A DNA stretch of 64,000 nucleotides from positions 372,001 through 436,000 of the forward strand of contig NHNW01000003.1 of the NCBI GenBank assembly GCA_002786025.1, read 5' to 3'. A program made the position numbers and the translations under genes. A model generated the notes under the pieces. That model ran no database searches and had not been told where the DNA came from. It saw only the letters and a program-made list of their open reading frames with translations. Below, piece after piece: positions 1 to 11,540 of the stretch. The stretch is from Zasmidium citrigriseum. Lineage: Eukaryota > Ascomycota > Dothideomycetes > Mycosphaerellales > Mycosphaerellaceae. How positions within the stretch are numbered: the stretch's first letter is position 1; each line of letters starts with the position of its first letter.

Positions 1-242
1 CTCCAAGGCCTCGGAATCTTGGCCGAAGCGCAGGTCAATGAACCCGTGCCGCGCTAGTGGGCTGTCCGAAGCGAGACGCTCGTGGCCTTTGGTTGGTGAA
101 TTATAAGTAGTCTGGAATGCGCTCGTGAAGAAAGAAGCAGCAGTCCGCGTGCCGTGCTCGAGCTCATTGTTCGTCGAGTGTTTACCATTCCGACCCGACA
201 CCGCCGCGCTCGTCCCTCCTCATCCCTCACTTCCGCCAACTC

Positions 243-2077
243 ATGGCCGACCTCGACTACGAGAAGGCCCGCGGGCCCAAGGTCGACGCCACCACCACTG
301 CCTCCGGCAGCAGCAACGACAATGATGTCGCCAACGGCATGTACGACGAGAGACCGAGCTTTTGGACCCGTATGGGTGTCACGCCCGAGTCCTTCAAGCG
401 CCGCACGCTGGCCGACAAGCACAACCAGCTCAACAAGACGCTCAAGACCCGCCATCTTCACATGATCGCCATTGGAGGCAGTATCGGTGCCGGCTTGTTC
501 GTCGGCTCTGGCTCTGCTCTCGCTACTGGCGGGNNCCCGCCTCTCTCCTGATCTGCTTCTTGATCATCGGTGTCGTAAGTCCTGCCCAGTGGCCGGAAAC
601 GGATGAGATACTGACTCGAGGCATAGATGATGTTCAATGTCGTATACGCTCTCGGTGAACTGTCCCTTCTGTACCCGATCTCCGGTGGTTTCTATACCTA
701 CTCGACCCGCTTCATCGATCCGTCCTGGGGCTTCGCCATGGGCTGGAATTACGTCTTTCAATGGGCCATCGTCTTACCGCTAGAATTGGTCGTCGCCGCC
801 TTGACGATCAATTACTGGGGCGCCAACATCAACGAAGCCGTCTTCATCTCCGTCTTCATGGTGATCATCATCATCGTGAACATTTTCGGAGTCCTCGGAT
901 ACGCCGAAGAGGAGTTCTGGGTTTCTTTGCTGAAGCTATCCACGATCATCGTCTTCCTGTTCATGGGCCTTATCTTCGTCTGCGGAGGTGGACCAAGCAG
1001 TGGACAATACGGCGACTACTGGGGTGCACGACTGTGGTACGACCCAGGCGCATTCGCCGATGGTTTCTACGGTTTCTGCGGTGTCTTCGTGACTGCTGCC
1101 TTCTCGTTCTCGGGCACCGAGCTCGTTGGTTTAGCTGCGGCAGAGACCGAGAACCCCCAGAAATCTCTTCCAGGCGCGATCAAGCAGGTGTTCTGGCGTA
1201 TCACTCTGTAAGCTGTCTCCTTTTGAGAACTCGGGATGAGCACCAACTGACAGATTGTAGGTTCTACGTCCTGGCCCTGTTCTTCGTCGGTCTCCTTGTC
1301 CCATACGACGACCCTCGTCTCCTCGGCTCCAGCAGCTTCATCGATGTCTCGGCCTCGCCATTCGTCATTGTCGCTGAGAACGCCGGCATTCCAGCATTCG
1401 GCGACTTCGTCAACGTCATCATTCTCCTTGCTGTCGTCAGCATCGGTCTCTCTGGTGTCTACGGTGGCTCGCGAACGCTCACTGCGCTGGCTGAGCAGGG
1501 CTATGCACCAAAGTTCTTCGGTTACGTCGATCGCGCCGGTCGTCCTCTCTTCTCGACCATCTTCATCATCGCCTGGGGCCCGATCGCATACGTCGCTCTG
1601 GCTAGCAGCGGTGCTGAAGTCTTCGCTTGGCTTCAAGCTCTCTCTGGTCTTGCTGCGCTCTTCACCTGGGGCAGCATCTGCTTGGCACACATCCGATTCC
1701 GATCTGCCTGGAAGCACCACGGCCACACCCTCGACGAGATTCCATTCAAGGCCATCTTCGGCGTCATCGGCTCGTGGATTGGTGTCATCCTGGTCGTCCT
1801 CGTCTTGATTGCACAGCTCTACACTGCCATCCAGGCTGCCGTCGACGAGGGTGGGCGAGCCGGTGCCGCTGCCTTCTTCAAGTCGTACCTGGCCTTCTTC
1901 GTCGTTGTTCTATTCTACGTCGTCGGCTGGGCCTGGAAGCGCGGAAAGTGGGTGAAGATTGCTGACATCGACGTGGATGCTGGTCGTCGCGAGATCGACT
2001 ACGATGCGTTCGAGAAGGAGCGTGCGCGCAAGGCATCCTGGCCGAAGTGGCGGAGAGCTCTCGATATGTTTGTGTGA
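243..2077 (+). CDS. Amino-acid permease (yeast amino-acid transporter family)
   Basis: Plasma-membrane amino-acid/proton symporter of the fungal YAT (GAP1-like) family. Exons are 243-574, 627-1207 and 1261-2077; the 52-bp and 53-bp introns have GTAAGT/GTAAGC donors. The cytosolic N-terminus (about 70 residues) leads into TM1 with the family motif [17 protein letters not shown], and TM2 continues after the first intron with [12 protein letters not shown]. About 12 hydrophobic segments follow, and a charged tail ends in WRRALDMFV. Two N bases at 534-535 break the frame inside TM1-TM2. Removing both gives Gly-Gly-Pro-Ala, exactly the family motif, so the gene is probably intact (575 residues). 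The substrate cannot be told from sequence. The 242 bp upstream are 5' leader with no other gene seen. Confidence 0.93.
534..535. other. Two ambiguous bases (NN) inside permease exon 1
   Basis: The only ambiguous bases noticed in the window. They sit between GGCGGG and CCCGCC. Reading through them as two bases gives a stop within about 15 nt; omitting them restores the conserved GGPA motif. Confidence 0.95.
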
Positions 2078-2812
2078 TTTTCAATACCCGGGGATGGTTG
2101 CATGTGCGTTGCTTGCGTCGAAGTTAGAAAGGCTCGTCCTTCCGTCTGCCTGCAGAGGGTGAGGTCTTGCTTCGTAGCTCCAGCAAGCAAGTATTGATAT
2201 TCTTGTTCATACACCATTCTAGTTTCCCATTTGAGGTGTCATGTCTCAAAAGTCGGCGGTTGAGAGGTTCTTATAGGACCCATTAGTTGACATGTCATAC
2301 GCCCTACCGCGTCTCTTGCACTGCGCGCCCTTCGCGCCTCCTGCCAAGATGTTGGACATCAAGGTTCGATCAACGTTGGGGATGCCATCGCCGTGACGGT
2401 ATCAGAGGATTAAAAGGTCGAAGGTGTCGTATCTCTGATCAGGCTTCATCTTCAGGGATATCAGATGTTTGTGTAACGAAGAAGTGTGAAAAGTGAAGCA
2501 GATGTTGCCACGGGACATCGATCGGTCCGAACCCGAGCCGGCCTGGTCTGAGCTCAGGGCAACATCTGCCCACCGGTCGACATCCTACCTTTCTTTTTTC
2601 TTTGATGCCCTCATGTAAATCTTACCTGGGTGAGGACGATTAACAGTCGCTACGACATTGACGTTGCATTCGGACTTGTGAAGCTCATCCAAGCTCCACT
2701 CCGGAAATCTTAACATTCGCATCAGGTCTGCCTTCTTTGACAACACAAGTCCAACAAAAAGCTGTAGGGAAGTCGCGGAGTCTTTTAACATTTACGAACA
2801 CCGGCTGGGACC
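2078..2812. other. Intergenic, no gene seen
   Basis: 3' flank of the permease and promoter of the MFS transporter. No coding, RNA or repeat signal was recognised. Confidence 0.6.
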
Positions 2813-4489
2813 ATGGAGCGCATCGAGCTTCGGGCGTTGGCCATTGGGGCCCATGTCTCCCTGGCCGGCTTTCTTTATGGACTGGATACTGGTGCGTCTT
2901 CTCCCAACAGCCATCTCCGAGTACTTCGAGGTACTGAATCATGACCAGGCTCCATCGGACCCATCACCGAGATGCAGCAGTTTCAGGACTCCATCGCTCA
3001 CCTCTCTTCGAACCAGCAGGGTATCTATGTGGCGTCCATCCTCCTGGCATCCTCCATATCATCGCTGCTTAGTGGCCATGTAGCCGACGCCATCTCTCGA
3101 CGATACGGCATCTTGATCAGCGCTGTCATCAGTCTGATAGGCACAGTCATCTCTGCAAGCGCTCCCAACTTTGCCGCCTTGATTGTGGCTCGTATCATCA
3201 CAGGATTCGGTCTTGGACAGGCCTTTTCCGTGACCACTGTCTACTTGCTCGAGATCGCGCCTAAGAACATCCGAGGAGTCGTGGCTTGCCTGCTGCAGAC
3301 TTATGTGGTCTTGGGGGTTACGGTGGGTTACTTCGTCTGTTTTGCATCTCAAAACTTGGCGGGGACGATGGCATGGAGAACACCCTTCATCGTCCAAGCT
3401 GGCGTCTCTCTCGTCCTTGGTGTGGGGATTATCTTCATGCCATTCTCGCCCCGCTGGCTGTGTCAAAAGCGGCGTTTCGAGGAGGCGAGGCAGGTCCTGT
3501 CGAAGATGCGCCGCTGGACTGCCATTGAAAGCGAAATGGAAGAGATGCAAGCTGGCATTTCAGGTCATCAGAATGGCGATTCGACGAGATGGGTCGAAAT
3601 GTTCCATCGTCGCTATATTGGCCGGACTATGCTTGGGCTCTTCCTCATGTCTTTCCAGCAGCTTACTGGGGTAAGTCAGAGTCTACCACAAGTCTCTTGA
3701 CAATGCTGACGCTGTGCTCAGATTGACGTGGTGCTCTACTACGCTCCAATTGTCTTTCAGCAGGCTGGCTTCACGTCCTCGAGGGCGAGCTTCTTGGCCT
3801 CTGGTGTCAGTGGTATCGTTATGCTGGCTGCAACCATCCCCGCACAGATCTGGATCGATCGTTGGGGCCGCCGCATGCCACTTGCCATTGGCGGGATCGC
3901 TATGGCTGCCTGCTTCGTCGTCAACGGCGCCCTATACGCCAGGTTTGGGAAGCGGGTTGATGGAGCTGTCCGGATGGAGTCGAAGGCTGCCCAGTGGGTC
4001 GTGGTAGTCTTGATCTACATATTTGTAGCCAATTTCTCCTGGTCATGGGCCGTTGTAAGCACCACCAACTTTTGCATCAATCGCAGAGTAGAGAAGAGGC
4101 TGACAGAATCCCAGGTCGGCAAAGTGTACTCCGCCGAAATCATCCCAACCCGTCTTCGAGCCAAAACATCAGCCGTGCAGCAGCTCGCCAACTGGATGAC
4201 GAATTTCGCTGTAGCACTCATCGCGCCTCTCTTCTTGCGCGCTTCACCGAGTGGTCCGTACTTCCTCTTTGGTTTCGCGACGCTCTTTGCAGCGTTAGTG
4301 TGCATCCGAGTACCAGAGACCAAGGGCCGCAGTCTGGAACTCATATCGGACCAGTTTGAAGAGAAGTCTCTGTGGAAGAGACTGACCTTCCGGAATCCCG
4401 AACGGGAGACAGCGATTGTCGAAACTCAGGAAGATAGACCTGCTCCAGTCAACATTGAGCAGCCAACGACAACTACACAAGAGAAATGA
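2813..4489 (+). CDS. MFS sugar-type transporter
   Basis: Twelve-TM major facilitator of the sugar porter family. Exons are 2813-2891, 2949-3670, 3722-4054 and 4115-4489 (502 residues). The start at 2813 has a good context (accATGG). The first exon join recreates the signature GFLYGLDTGSIGPIT. Later landmarks are the loop 2-3 motif DAISRRYG, PFSPRWL before the central loop, FQQLTGIDVVLYYAP across intron 2, and PETKGRSLE after TM12. Intron 3 (4055-4114) is 60 bp with no stop in frame, so it can be missed; removing it joins FSWSWAVV to GKVYSAEIIPTRLRAK, which matches the family. The substrate (hexose, quinate or other) is not determined. Confidence 0.9.
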
Positions 4490-5865
4490 AGCGGCGTTGA
4501 TGTTGACAGAGGCCCATTGCAGCCGGGTCAGACACCCAATGCGGCAACCCCAACTCCCACGCACGACCAATCCAGACCATTCACTCAACTTCGATCTCCA
4601 TAGGGCTGAACAAACACTGGCGCCGTCGGATGACACAGCAGCATGCGCACGAGAACCCTCCCGCCGCCACGCGAAAATGCCATGCGTTGGGCCAAGAGTT
4701 CGCGCCTGGGCACTTGGCGGGATCCTTATCACCTTCTGCAAACGGTATCGCCGCGATAGACTGTACTATTGCTGATGCCACTCGATTGCGCGACAAAATA
4801 CTGTAATTGATTTGATGATGGTCCAGAGTGGCGTGGTTCGTCGCCGTACTTCGCGAGATGAGCTGTGGTCCCGAAGTTCACTATAGGGAATCCACTTTGG
4901 GCGATAAGGGTAGGCGCAGCTGGTTGGATTTACGTAGTTGAACGATATAATAGTCGGAGCTCTTGCTGTCGTTCGTATTTGATGCTACGTGGTCGATTTC
5001 GAAAGTCGGTTGTAACGGAACGAACGAGCTTTGCCAATGATGAACGCCTTGGATCGCGGATGTCGGTCAAGCTCCAGCGCAAGCACAGCACACGACCGGG
5101 ATCGTACATTCACTCACGCCCCTTCCCTGAGGCACCGGTCTGACCGGAATTGGCATTGCTTGACCAACCGCCATCGCCGAGCCCGTGGTTCATGTTCCGA
5201 ACATTCCAGAGCGTCGTTCATTATGCAAGGCGTCCTGCTCAACGGAGCCGATGAAAGCCGTAATCAAGATTGAATCGCTCGAGTTCGCCTTTGATATGAG
5301 GGTTGGCAGCCTTGGCCGGATCAATACTGGAGGTCTTGTGCGGTCGGTTTAGTCCTGATTGGAGGGCGTGGTTGTTGAAGGATTTGCCTCTATCTCTTGG
5401 ATGCTGTATAGCGCACGGTCAAGCTGATAACGTGGACTTCGCAGTCAACCTGTGGTGCCTGGTCGTGTGCATTTATCTTGTTGTATGGGTTCCGATGCTT
5501 GAGATCGAAAGAATAGCAAACAGATGGAAGCCCTTCGTAAGAACTTGCTCTGTGCAGCATGCACTTGGAGCTGCTTCGTCAATGCGTTCTCCATATGCTC
5601 ACACTGATCCAATGTCTTCCACTCTTCATTCATACTCCTGCTCATGATAGACCAAGAAGTATCTCGATGAGCAGCGGTGCTCTCGTTGCCATACGTCGAT
5701 CAACGATGTCGCGCAGCCTTCAAAGCTCATCCAGGTCGATGAGGGGTTGGCCAGGAATCAAGCAAGCCGTTGTCGGCGATGTCAAGTAAGACGACACACG
5801 TCAGGTTCAACATCGTCCTATCCATCTCTGCTTCAATTGTATCGCATGTTGGGCTTCTATCAACC
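4490..5865. other. Intergenic, no gene seen
   Basis: About 1.4 kb between the MFS transporter and the MmgE/PrpD gene. Open frames here are short and lack family resemblance. An in-frame upstream ATG at 5770 could extend the next gene but looks like leader. Confidence 0.55.
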
Positions 5866-7361
5866 ATGAATGGACAAACGAATGGCACAACGAATGGCCA
5901 CAGCGCCGAGATTCCCGTCACCAAGCTACTGTCTTCGTTCGTGGCGGACGCCACACCAGCTCAATTGACGCCGGAGCTTCGAACCAAAGTCAAAGAAGTC
6001 GTAATTGACTACATCGGCGTGGTTGTCGGTGGATTGAAGTATGCAGAGTCGTCTGGTCCCATCTATAATGCCATTGTCGCCCTCCAAGGAAAAGGCAACA
6101 AGGGCAATTGCACAGTGCTCGGGAAGGGCGATCCTCATATGCTGCCGCAGTACGCAGGTCTGCTGAACTCAGCCTTCGGCCATTCTTGGGACTTTGATGA
6201 TACGTACGCTGATGGAGTGTGTTCATCGATCCATCGTTATGCAAGCGGAGCCTGCTGACAACTGTTTACCTGTAGGTGCTCCATGCCGGCATCACAGCAA
6301 TATCAGCCGCCATGACACAAGCAGAATTGCTTGGCCAAGAGGCCAAAAGCGACGACTTCATACTAGCCGTGTCAGTGGGGTATGAAGTGACCTGTCGGCT
6401 CAGTCGAGAGCTAGGAACGTATGCGTATGACCGTGGCTTCCACAACACTGGTACAGCTGGCATCTTCGGTGCAGTGGCCGCAATATCTATGCTCAGAAAG
6501 CTGTCCGCAAAGACCGTCGAGATGGCGTTCGGCATAGCTGGAAGTAAGGCGGCCGGCTCCTTACAGTTCCTCGAGAACGGTAGCTGGAACAAGCGTTTGA
6601 ACCCAGGGTTTGCGGTCCACGATGCTTTCGTGTGCGTTGAGTTAGCTGAAGCAGGTGTGATCGGAGCAACGAAGATCTTTGAGGGTAAGATGGGATTTTT
6701 GAAAGGGTACAGCTCGAAACCCGAGAAAGACCTGGAAGGAATCGTAACGGGGCTTGGGAGCGAATGGGTCTGGTTGAGCTCGAGTCTGAAGCCGTATCCA
6801 GCCTGCCGCTGGACGCATTCCTTGATCGAGATGGCTGGCAACATTCGCGACTCTCGCGGGGTCAACGTCAATGACGTGCAATCGATGACACTCACAATAA
6901 GCCCGGGTGCCTTCACGATTGTCGGCGAGCCGACACCTGGCAAACTTCGCCCAACTAATCACGTTGATGCTCAGTTCTCAGCATACTTTCAGGCTGCCAA
7001 TGCCCTCCTCTATGGATCAACGACCGGCATCCAGGCTTACCAAAGACTGGAAGACCCTGATATCCTGTCACTCTGCAGTAAAACGACAGTAGAGACTGAT
7101 CCATCGATGAAAGGCTTTGCTTCCATTATTCGAGTGCTATGGGCAGACGGCAAAGTCGATGAAACGAGGATGGACTTCCCCCTTGGCGAGACCCAGCGAC
7201 CTTTCACCAGGAACAAAGTGGACGAAAAGTTCCTAGGTCTTGCTGGGCCCGTTTATGGAGAGAAGCAAGCGCGAGCCATCATCCAAGCGGTCGATGGGAT
7301 CGAAAGTCGCGGCATTCCAGAGCTGCTCCAGCTTATCCGTGGCTGCTCCACAGCGCGCTGA
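5866..7361 (+). CDS. MmgE/PrpD-family protein (2-methylcitrate dehydratase-like)
   Basis: The MmgE/PrpD fold includes 2-methylcitrate dehydratase and cis-aconitate decarboxylase, which act on tricarboxylates by lyase chemistry. Exons are 5866-6216 and 6276-7361 (478 residues), with a 59-bp intron (GTGTGT...TGTAG). The start MNGQTNG is preferred over an in-frame ATG 96 nt upstream, because the family begins shortly before the helix LLSSFVADATPAQLTPELR. Family landmarks are DYIGVVVGGLKYAE, the active-site region GHSWDFDDTYADGVLHAG formed across the intron, GSKAAGSLQFLENGSWNKR, and KPYPACRWTHSLIE. The protein lacks an obvious mitochondrial leader or PTS1. Its stop codon lies in the left copy of a 55-bp duplication. 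Which tricarboxylate it uses is unknown. Confidence 0.88.
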
Positions 7362-7396
7362 AGGTCCTTAATCTTCACCTTGCCGGACTCGTAATC
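7342..7396 (-). repeat. 55-bp direct duplication, copy A (SPX-like peptide on minus strand)
   Basis: About 80% identical without gaps to 7446-7500. On the minus strand it reads LDYESGKVKIKDLQRAVEQ. The copy contains the stop codon of the MmgE/PrpD gene. Confidence 0.75.
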
Positions 7397-7445
7397 CAGG
7401 TAGAACTCCTCCACTCGGGGTACTCCTCTGCTTGCAAGACGGGGA

Positions 7446-7500
7446 GCTGCTTCACCGCGCGTTGAAGACCCTTAATCTTCTTCTTCCCAAACTCGTTATC
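7446..7500 (-). repeat. 55-bp direct duplication, copy B
   Basis: Partner of 7342-7396. On the minus strand it reads NEFGKKKIKGLQRAVKQ, in the frame of the short stretch immediately after the RAI1 stop. The two peptides resemble the start of SPX domains (…YLDYxxGKKKIKxxxRA), but the segment is too short to be sure. Confidence 0.7.
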
Positions 7501-8881
7501 GATCGAATTTGAAGGACCGTCGATGCTCTCGAAACTTTGGTGGGACAATGTCAAAGTCGTACTCTTCTTTGATCTTGTACAACGTGATTTCGTTCTGGCC
7601 TTTCCGTCGTTCAATCTTCCAGGTGCCATCGCCAGTGATGTGTTGCTTGAGGAAATCCAGGAAAGCCGCCGCAAAGTTGATGCACGTGTTGCCATCCCAA
7701 GTGTGCATGCCACGGCGCTTGACATGATTTGGGATATCCAGGGTCTGCCACTGCTCAAGCCGTTGGAGATGTCCATCCTTGCTGCGAAACCCAACCACGA
7801 TCTTTGGAACACCAAGTAAGAATGACTGAGCCCAAAACCTGCAGAGCTTTCGCTCAAACTTCTTTGCGGCATGGTGGTCGTCTCCGGGGAAATCCTCGCT
7901 CGTCTTCAATTCGACGTAAGGTATTGGATCGTTCGGGTCGTCAGGTTTGCATCCTTCCACACAGTCGACTTCGCCGCCAATCACAACGGCGTGAGCGCCA
8001 ATGCCGGTCCGCACAACGGAGCAGTACTGCGCGTGATTGTTGACGACCTCCGTCTCTCTGCCCTCTATTTCTTCTCGCGTGCAGTCTTGCCACTGTTTGG
8101 GAAGAGTAGCCAGCGTCTCGAATTTGTAGCCTGAACCCGAGTCAGTCATGGTCTGACTCGCTGAAGTGAAGAAACTTGCTCACCCCAGAACATCATTTTC
8201 TCCATTGGCCTGCTGGCCCTCTGGTTTTGAAGGATCGAAACTCGACGCTCAGCGGCTTTGGCTGCTTGGTTCTCTTCGATGTAGCTGCGTTTCATCAGTC
8301 ACCTTTCCGACCGAAAAGATCACTGGCGATTACATGGTGCCCTGAGACGTCGTCAGTTGGGAATCGTCAACTGATCGATGACTCATCATTTCCACGCACC
8401 TCAAAGCATGTGGCATTCATCTCGAACTCGCCGAACATGTCGAATGGCGCGGTCAAGATCTGCAAAACATGCTGGTCAGCCATGCGTGTCCTTTCAGAAG
8501 TCGTGGAATGCATCAGTTTGGGCTGACCTTCGTCATCATGCCTCGCCATGTCAGTATATCTGCATCAAGTTTGGTCCTGGTCTGCTCCTCGTGATGCTGG
8601 ATGGTATCCAGCAGAGGGTTGAGATGGAGATCGACGGTGTCTTCATACTTGACGAAGGTCTCAAACCCTTCGGACAGGTCTATGCGCGGCTTCTCCGACA
8701 CATAGGGCACGTCAATGAACGGCGGGTAATAGTATCGCAGGCTGCGACTGTCCAGGTGGTGAGCGTGCTGGTCGTCGAACGAGAACTCGGTGATTTCGCG
8801 TGGTCGCTTGATCGTGGTCGCCTTGCCTTGGAACGGCGTCAACTCGCGGAAGCGGAAGGACAGCATCACGAGTCGTTGCAC
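7496..8881 (-). CDS. RAI1: RAI1/DXO-family decapping nuclease
   Basis: RAI1 removes defective caps and 5'-triphosphate ends from RNA and partners the nuclear 5'-3' exonuclease Rat1. The model has five exons, in transcript order 8881-8528, 8459-8400, 8341-8334, 8284-8184 and 8130-7496 (385 residues). The third exon is only 8 nt (GGCACCAT). Joining it gives GTIYIEEN, the conserved RAI1 segment, and keeps frame on both sides. Family landmarks are KRPREITEFSFDD and SLRYYYPP near the N-terminus, LTWRGMMTKI, TAPFD, MMFWGYKFE, and the metal-binding motifs GGEVD (about 226-230) and VELKTS (247-252). The start could also be the ATG 15 nt downstream. The stop codon touches repeat copy B. Confidence 0.9.
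8334..8341 (-). other. RAI1: 8-nt microexon of RAI1
   Basis: GGCACCAT on the sense strand, flanked by a TCTCAG acceptor and a GTAATC donor. The flanking introns are 58 bp and 49 bp. The left intron has CTGAC 13-18 nt before its acceptor. Skipping the microexon loses the GTI residues and shifts the frame. Confidence 0.75.
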
Positions 8882-10080
8882 GTGGCATGTCTATCGCGTG
8901 ACTGAGAGATGCGAGTGATTCAGATGTTGTTGTTGTCGCTGCAAGAAACGGAGAAAGAGCGGACGGGATGCGTAATGGTAATGTAAACTCTAAATCACTA
9001 GCTCCGGATAGTGCCGCATACCCCGGCGCTCCGCCGACTTCACAGCCATTCAAACGCTTGACCTGATTATTTGCGACGTATATGAACCTTCTAAGACCTC
9101 CATCAAAGTACTTGATGTTTGACAAGTCATGAGAGTACATGTAATGGCGTCTTTCGACGCCGCTTCTTGTCGCCTTCTTCTTGCTCCTTCTTCGCCATTC
9201 GGCCACGGATTCTGAAGAGGGCAGATTGACAGGAGAGCAACAGATGCGTGCTTTTGGCCGCGGGCCTGTCCTGGAAATGCTCTACCATCTAGACACACAC
9301 TGTATGAGAACGAAAGGGATTCGTAGGCTGACACAGTCACATACATATGCCAGCTTCTCCTGACTCTGACCGTCCTGCTTCTTGTCGTCATCCTTCCACG
9401 GTACCTGGCTACCTAGAACCTTGCGCCTTACTCACCTACGTCCGGCCTCCAGCGATCTCCGATTGTACCTCCTCCTTCGCGTTCCGAACACAGTCTCAAT
9501 GGCTTTCCCACATGCGATGGACCGGAGAGTGAGATCAGAATGCTCCTGACATCTTCAGCCATCATCTTGGAAAAACTAACAAGTTCGCAAAAATGTCACT
9601 CCTCTGAGCTTATGGACATCGTCGACTTCTGCGGAACCAATTATCTCCGCTGCTGCATCCTGTCTTGTGCGTTGCGTTTCGCAACCACAACGAGATGGCG
9701 AGGGCTCTTGAACAAAACGGAAGGCCACAGGCGTCTCCATTCTGCTTGTGGCCCCCTCGATCGTTCTCGCGTCTAGTGCTCATTGCGCCGCACGCACGGA
9801 GGTGATAACAGTACATGGCGATGATCAATTACTCACAGTATGTTCTCGGTGCGGTGGCCTGCACTGAAGCATGTATCTTAGTTTCTTCCTCTTCGGATGC
9901 TCCATCTCTGGCGAGCCGATATGTGAAACGCAAGGCTGCCGGGGACATGAGGCCCCCTGCAGGATGGGCTCCAACATGAATGGTTCAGGATGATCGAACA
10001 CTAGTAGCAAGATCAGATGGTCCATTTGAAAGGTAAGGCTGTGATGCGCAGTGAGCATGTGATGATGACCAAGCAGCACT
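8882..10080. other. Start of gene-free island, no gene seen
   Basis: RAI1 promoter and about 1 kb of sequence with only short, low-complexity or improbable open frames. No recognised repeat. Confidence 0.5.
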
Positions 10081-10085
10081 AGCGG

Positions 10086-10215
10086 ATGTCACACGCACAG
10101 GCCAACGCAAGCGCATATAAGTTCTCCCTCTTCAGCTTGATTGTTCCGCTGCAGTAGACGCAGCTACCACCACGGACGAAGAGAACCAGGTGGCACCGGC
10201 AGCAAGCACACACCG
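10086..10215 (+). repeat. Promoter-like module, weak copy G
   Basis: Contains TGTCACACGCACAGGCC and CGCATATAAG followed by a pyrimidine-rich leader (TTCTCCCTCTTC). Similar in order and spacing to the better copies to the right, but lacks the full GTGACGATGAC box. Confidence 0.4.
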
Positions 10216-10575
10216 TCGGAGATTGAGATTGCAACGACTCGCCCACATGCGGTCTCCGGCGCTCGAAGTCAGCTTTGCTCTTGTTAGGGGCGTGTGGTGT
10301 GAGCTCTACAACAGAGGCACAGTATGTGAGATTTGCGCTTCATGAGGTCTTCTACAGCGTGAAGCTATCTACGAAGTTGCGTCAAGTTGGGACCTCTATC
10401 TCCGCAGATTGCTTCACGTCCGAGCTATCAAAGGCGCAACGAAGCTCTCATCTCTGGAGATTGAGCTGGGAATGACCAGAGCGGAGAGGATCTCCCATGG
10501 CAAGACAGGGTGAAATTGCTGTGCCATATTCGAGCCTGGAAGTGCTGTTGCGCTGAGAAAACGTCATGATATCAT

Positions 10576-10850
10576 GACATGTGACGATGACGAATCTGGC
10601 GCTAGCGCAGTGCACAGACCCACGCCGCAAAATATATCAAGCTCTTTCTGACCGTAACCTAACGTCGATCAACAAGGAGTTCTACCTCGATTAGAGCTGC
10701 CGGTGCCCGCCCGGCCCACCACCACCACCACCCCCTCTCCCCTGCCCAGCTCCACGTTGCCCTCGTTGCACTTGTGACGTGAGATTAGCGCCTCAGAGGA
10801 GGGGCCACGGAGGTAGAGTTCCCTCACCGCAATGCCCTATGTTATGGGGA
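10576..10850 (+). repeat. Promoter-like module, copy A
   Basis: ACATGTGACGATGAC at 10576-10590, then GCGCTAGCGC, GCACAGACCCAC and ATATATCAAG near 10630-10640. A strongly C-rich tract (CACCACCACCACC) and ATTAGCGCCTCAG follow. No long open frame follows the TATA-like box. Confidence 0.65.
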
Positions 10851-11269
10851 GAAAGAGCGCAAATTTGCATGTCGTGGAATGCATTGTCCTCGCAAATTAC
10901 ACTGCGTCCAAGCCGCCTGGAAGCGTTGACAAGCGGTTTGACTTATGAAAGAAGCTTGAGATAACCCCAGGGAGAAGCACATACACATCTTGTGTTCGCA
11001 AGGGGAGCTGCTTCATTGCGGCCGACGGTTCCGGTTTCCAAGACGGATGTAAGTGCGCGGGCTCCGCACAACTAGCATAACCTTACGTTCGCCAATCCGA
11101 AGGACACTTGAGAAAACTCATGTAGCTCATAGTATATGAGTTGACAATACTCTCATTCACGGCTTAGAAAACATTATCTCATTGAATCATTCATGAAATA
11201 AATGCGCGAATCATTCTCCTATTCGCGGTTCAATGTCCGTAAGTTACGAGTGAAGGCGTAATACAAATA

Positions 11270-11540
11270 ACATGTGACGATGACAAATCCAGCACTAGCG
11301 TGGTTCTAGCGCACAGACCCACATCGCAGCATATATAAGTCCTCTTCTACTGCTTTGGAACTTGGACAACAAAGGTCAAGGCTGTGAAACAGGCCGTGAA
11401 GCAGGCCGTGAAACAACCCCACCGCCCGCCCGTCCCCGCCGCCCCTCTGCCTCCGCTGCGCGAGGGTGACCTTAGCGCACACAAACAGGGGTTTTGTGGG
11501 TGAATATTGCGCTCCATACCGTCTTCTGCGGAATAGAGCG
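11270..11540 (+). repeat. Promoter-like module, copy B
   Basis: ACATGTGACGATGACAAAT from 11270, CAGCACTAGCG, CGCACAGACCCACA, and TATATAAG at 11332-11339. The leader contains three tandem copies of GGCYGTGAARCA, then a C-rich tract, CTTAGCGC and GTGGGTGAATATTGCGC. This copy has the best TATA box. Confidence 0.7.

Noticed and set aside
4879..4890. CACTATAGGGAA, resembling the end of a phage T7 promoter used in vectors
   Set aside because: Only 12 nt match, no further vector sequence on either side, and the flanks look like ordinary fungal intergenic DNA.
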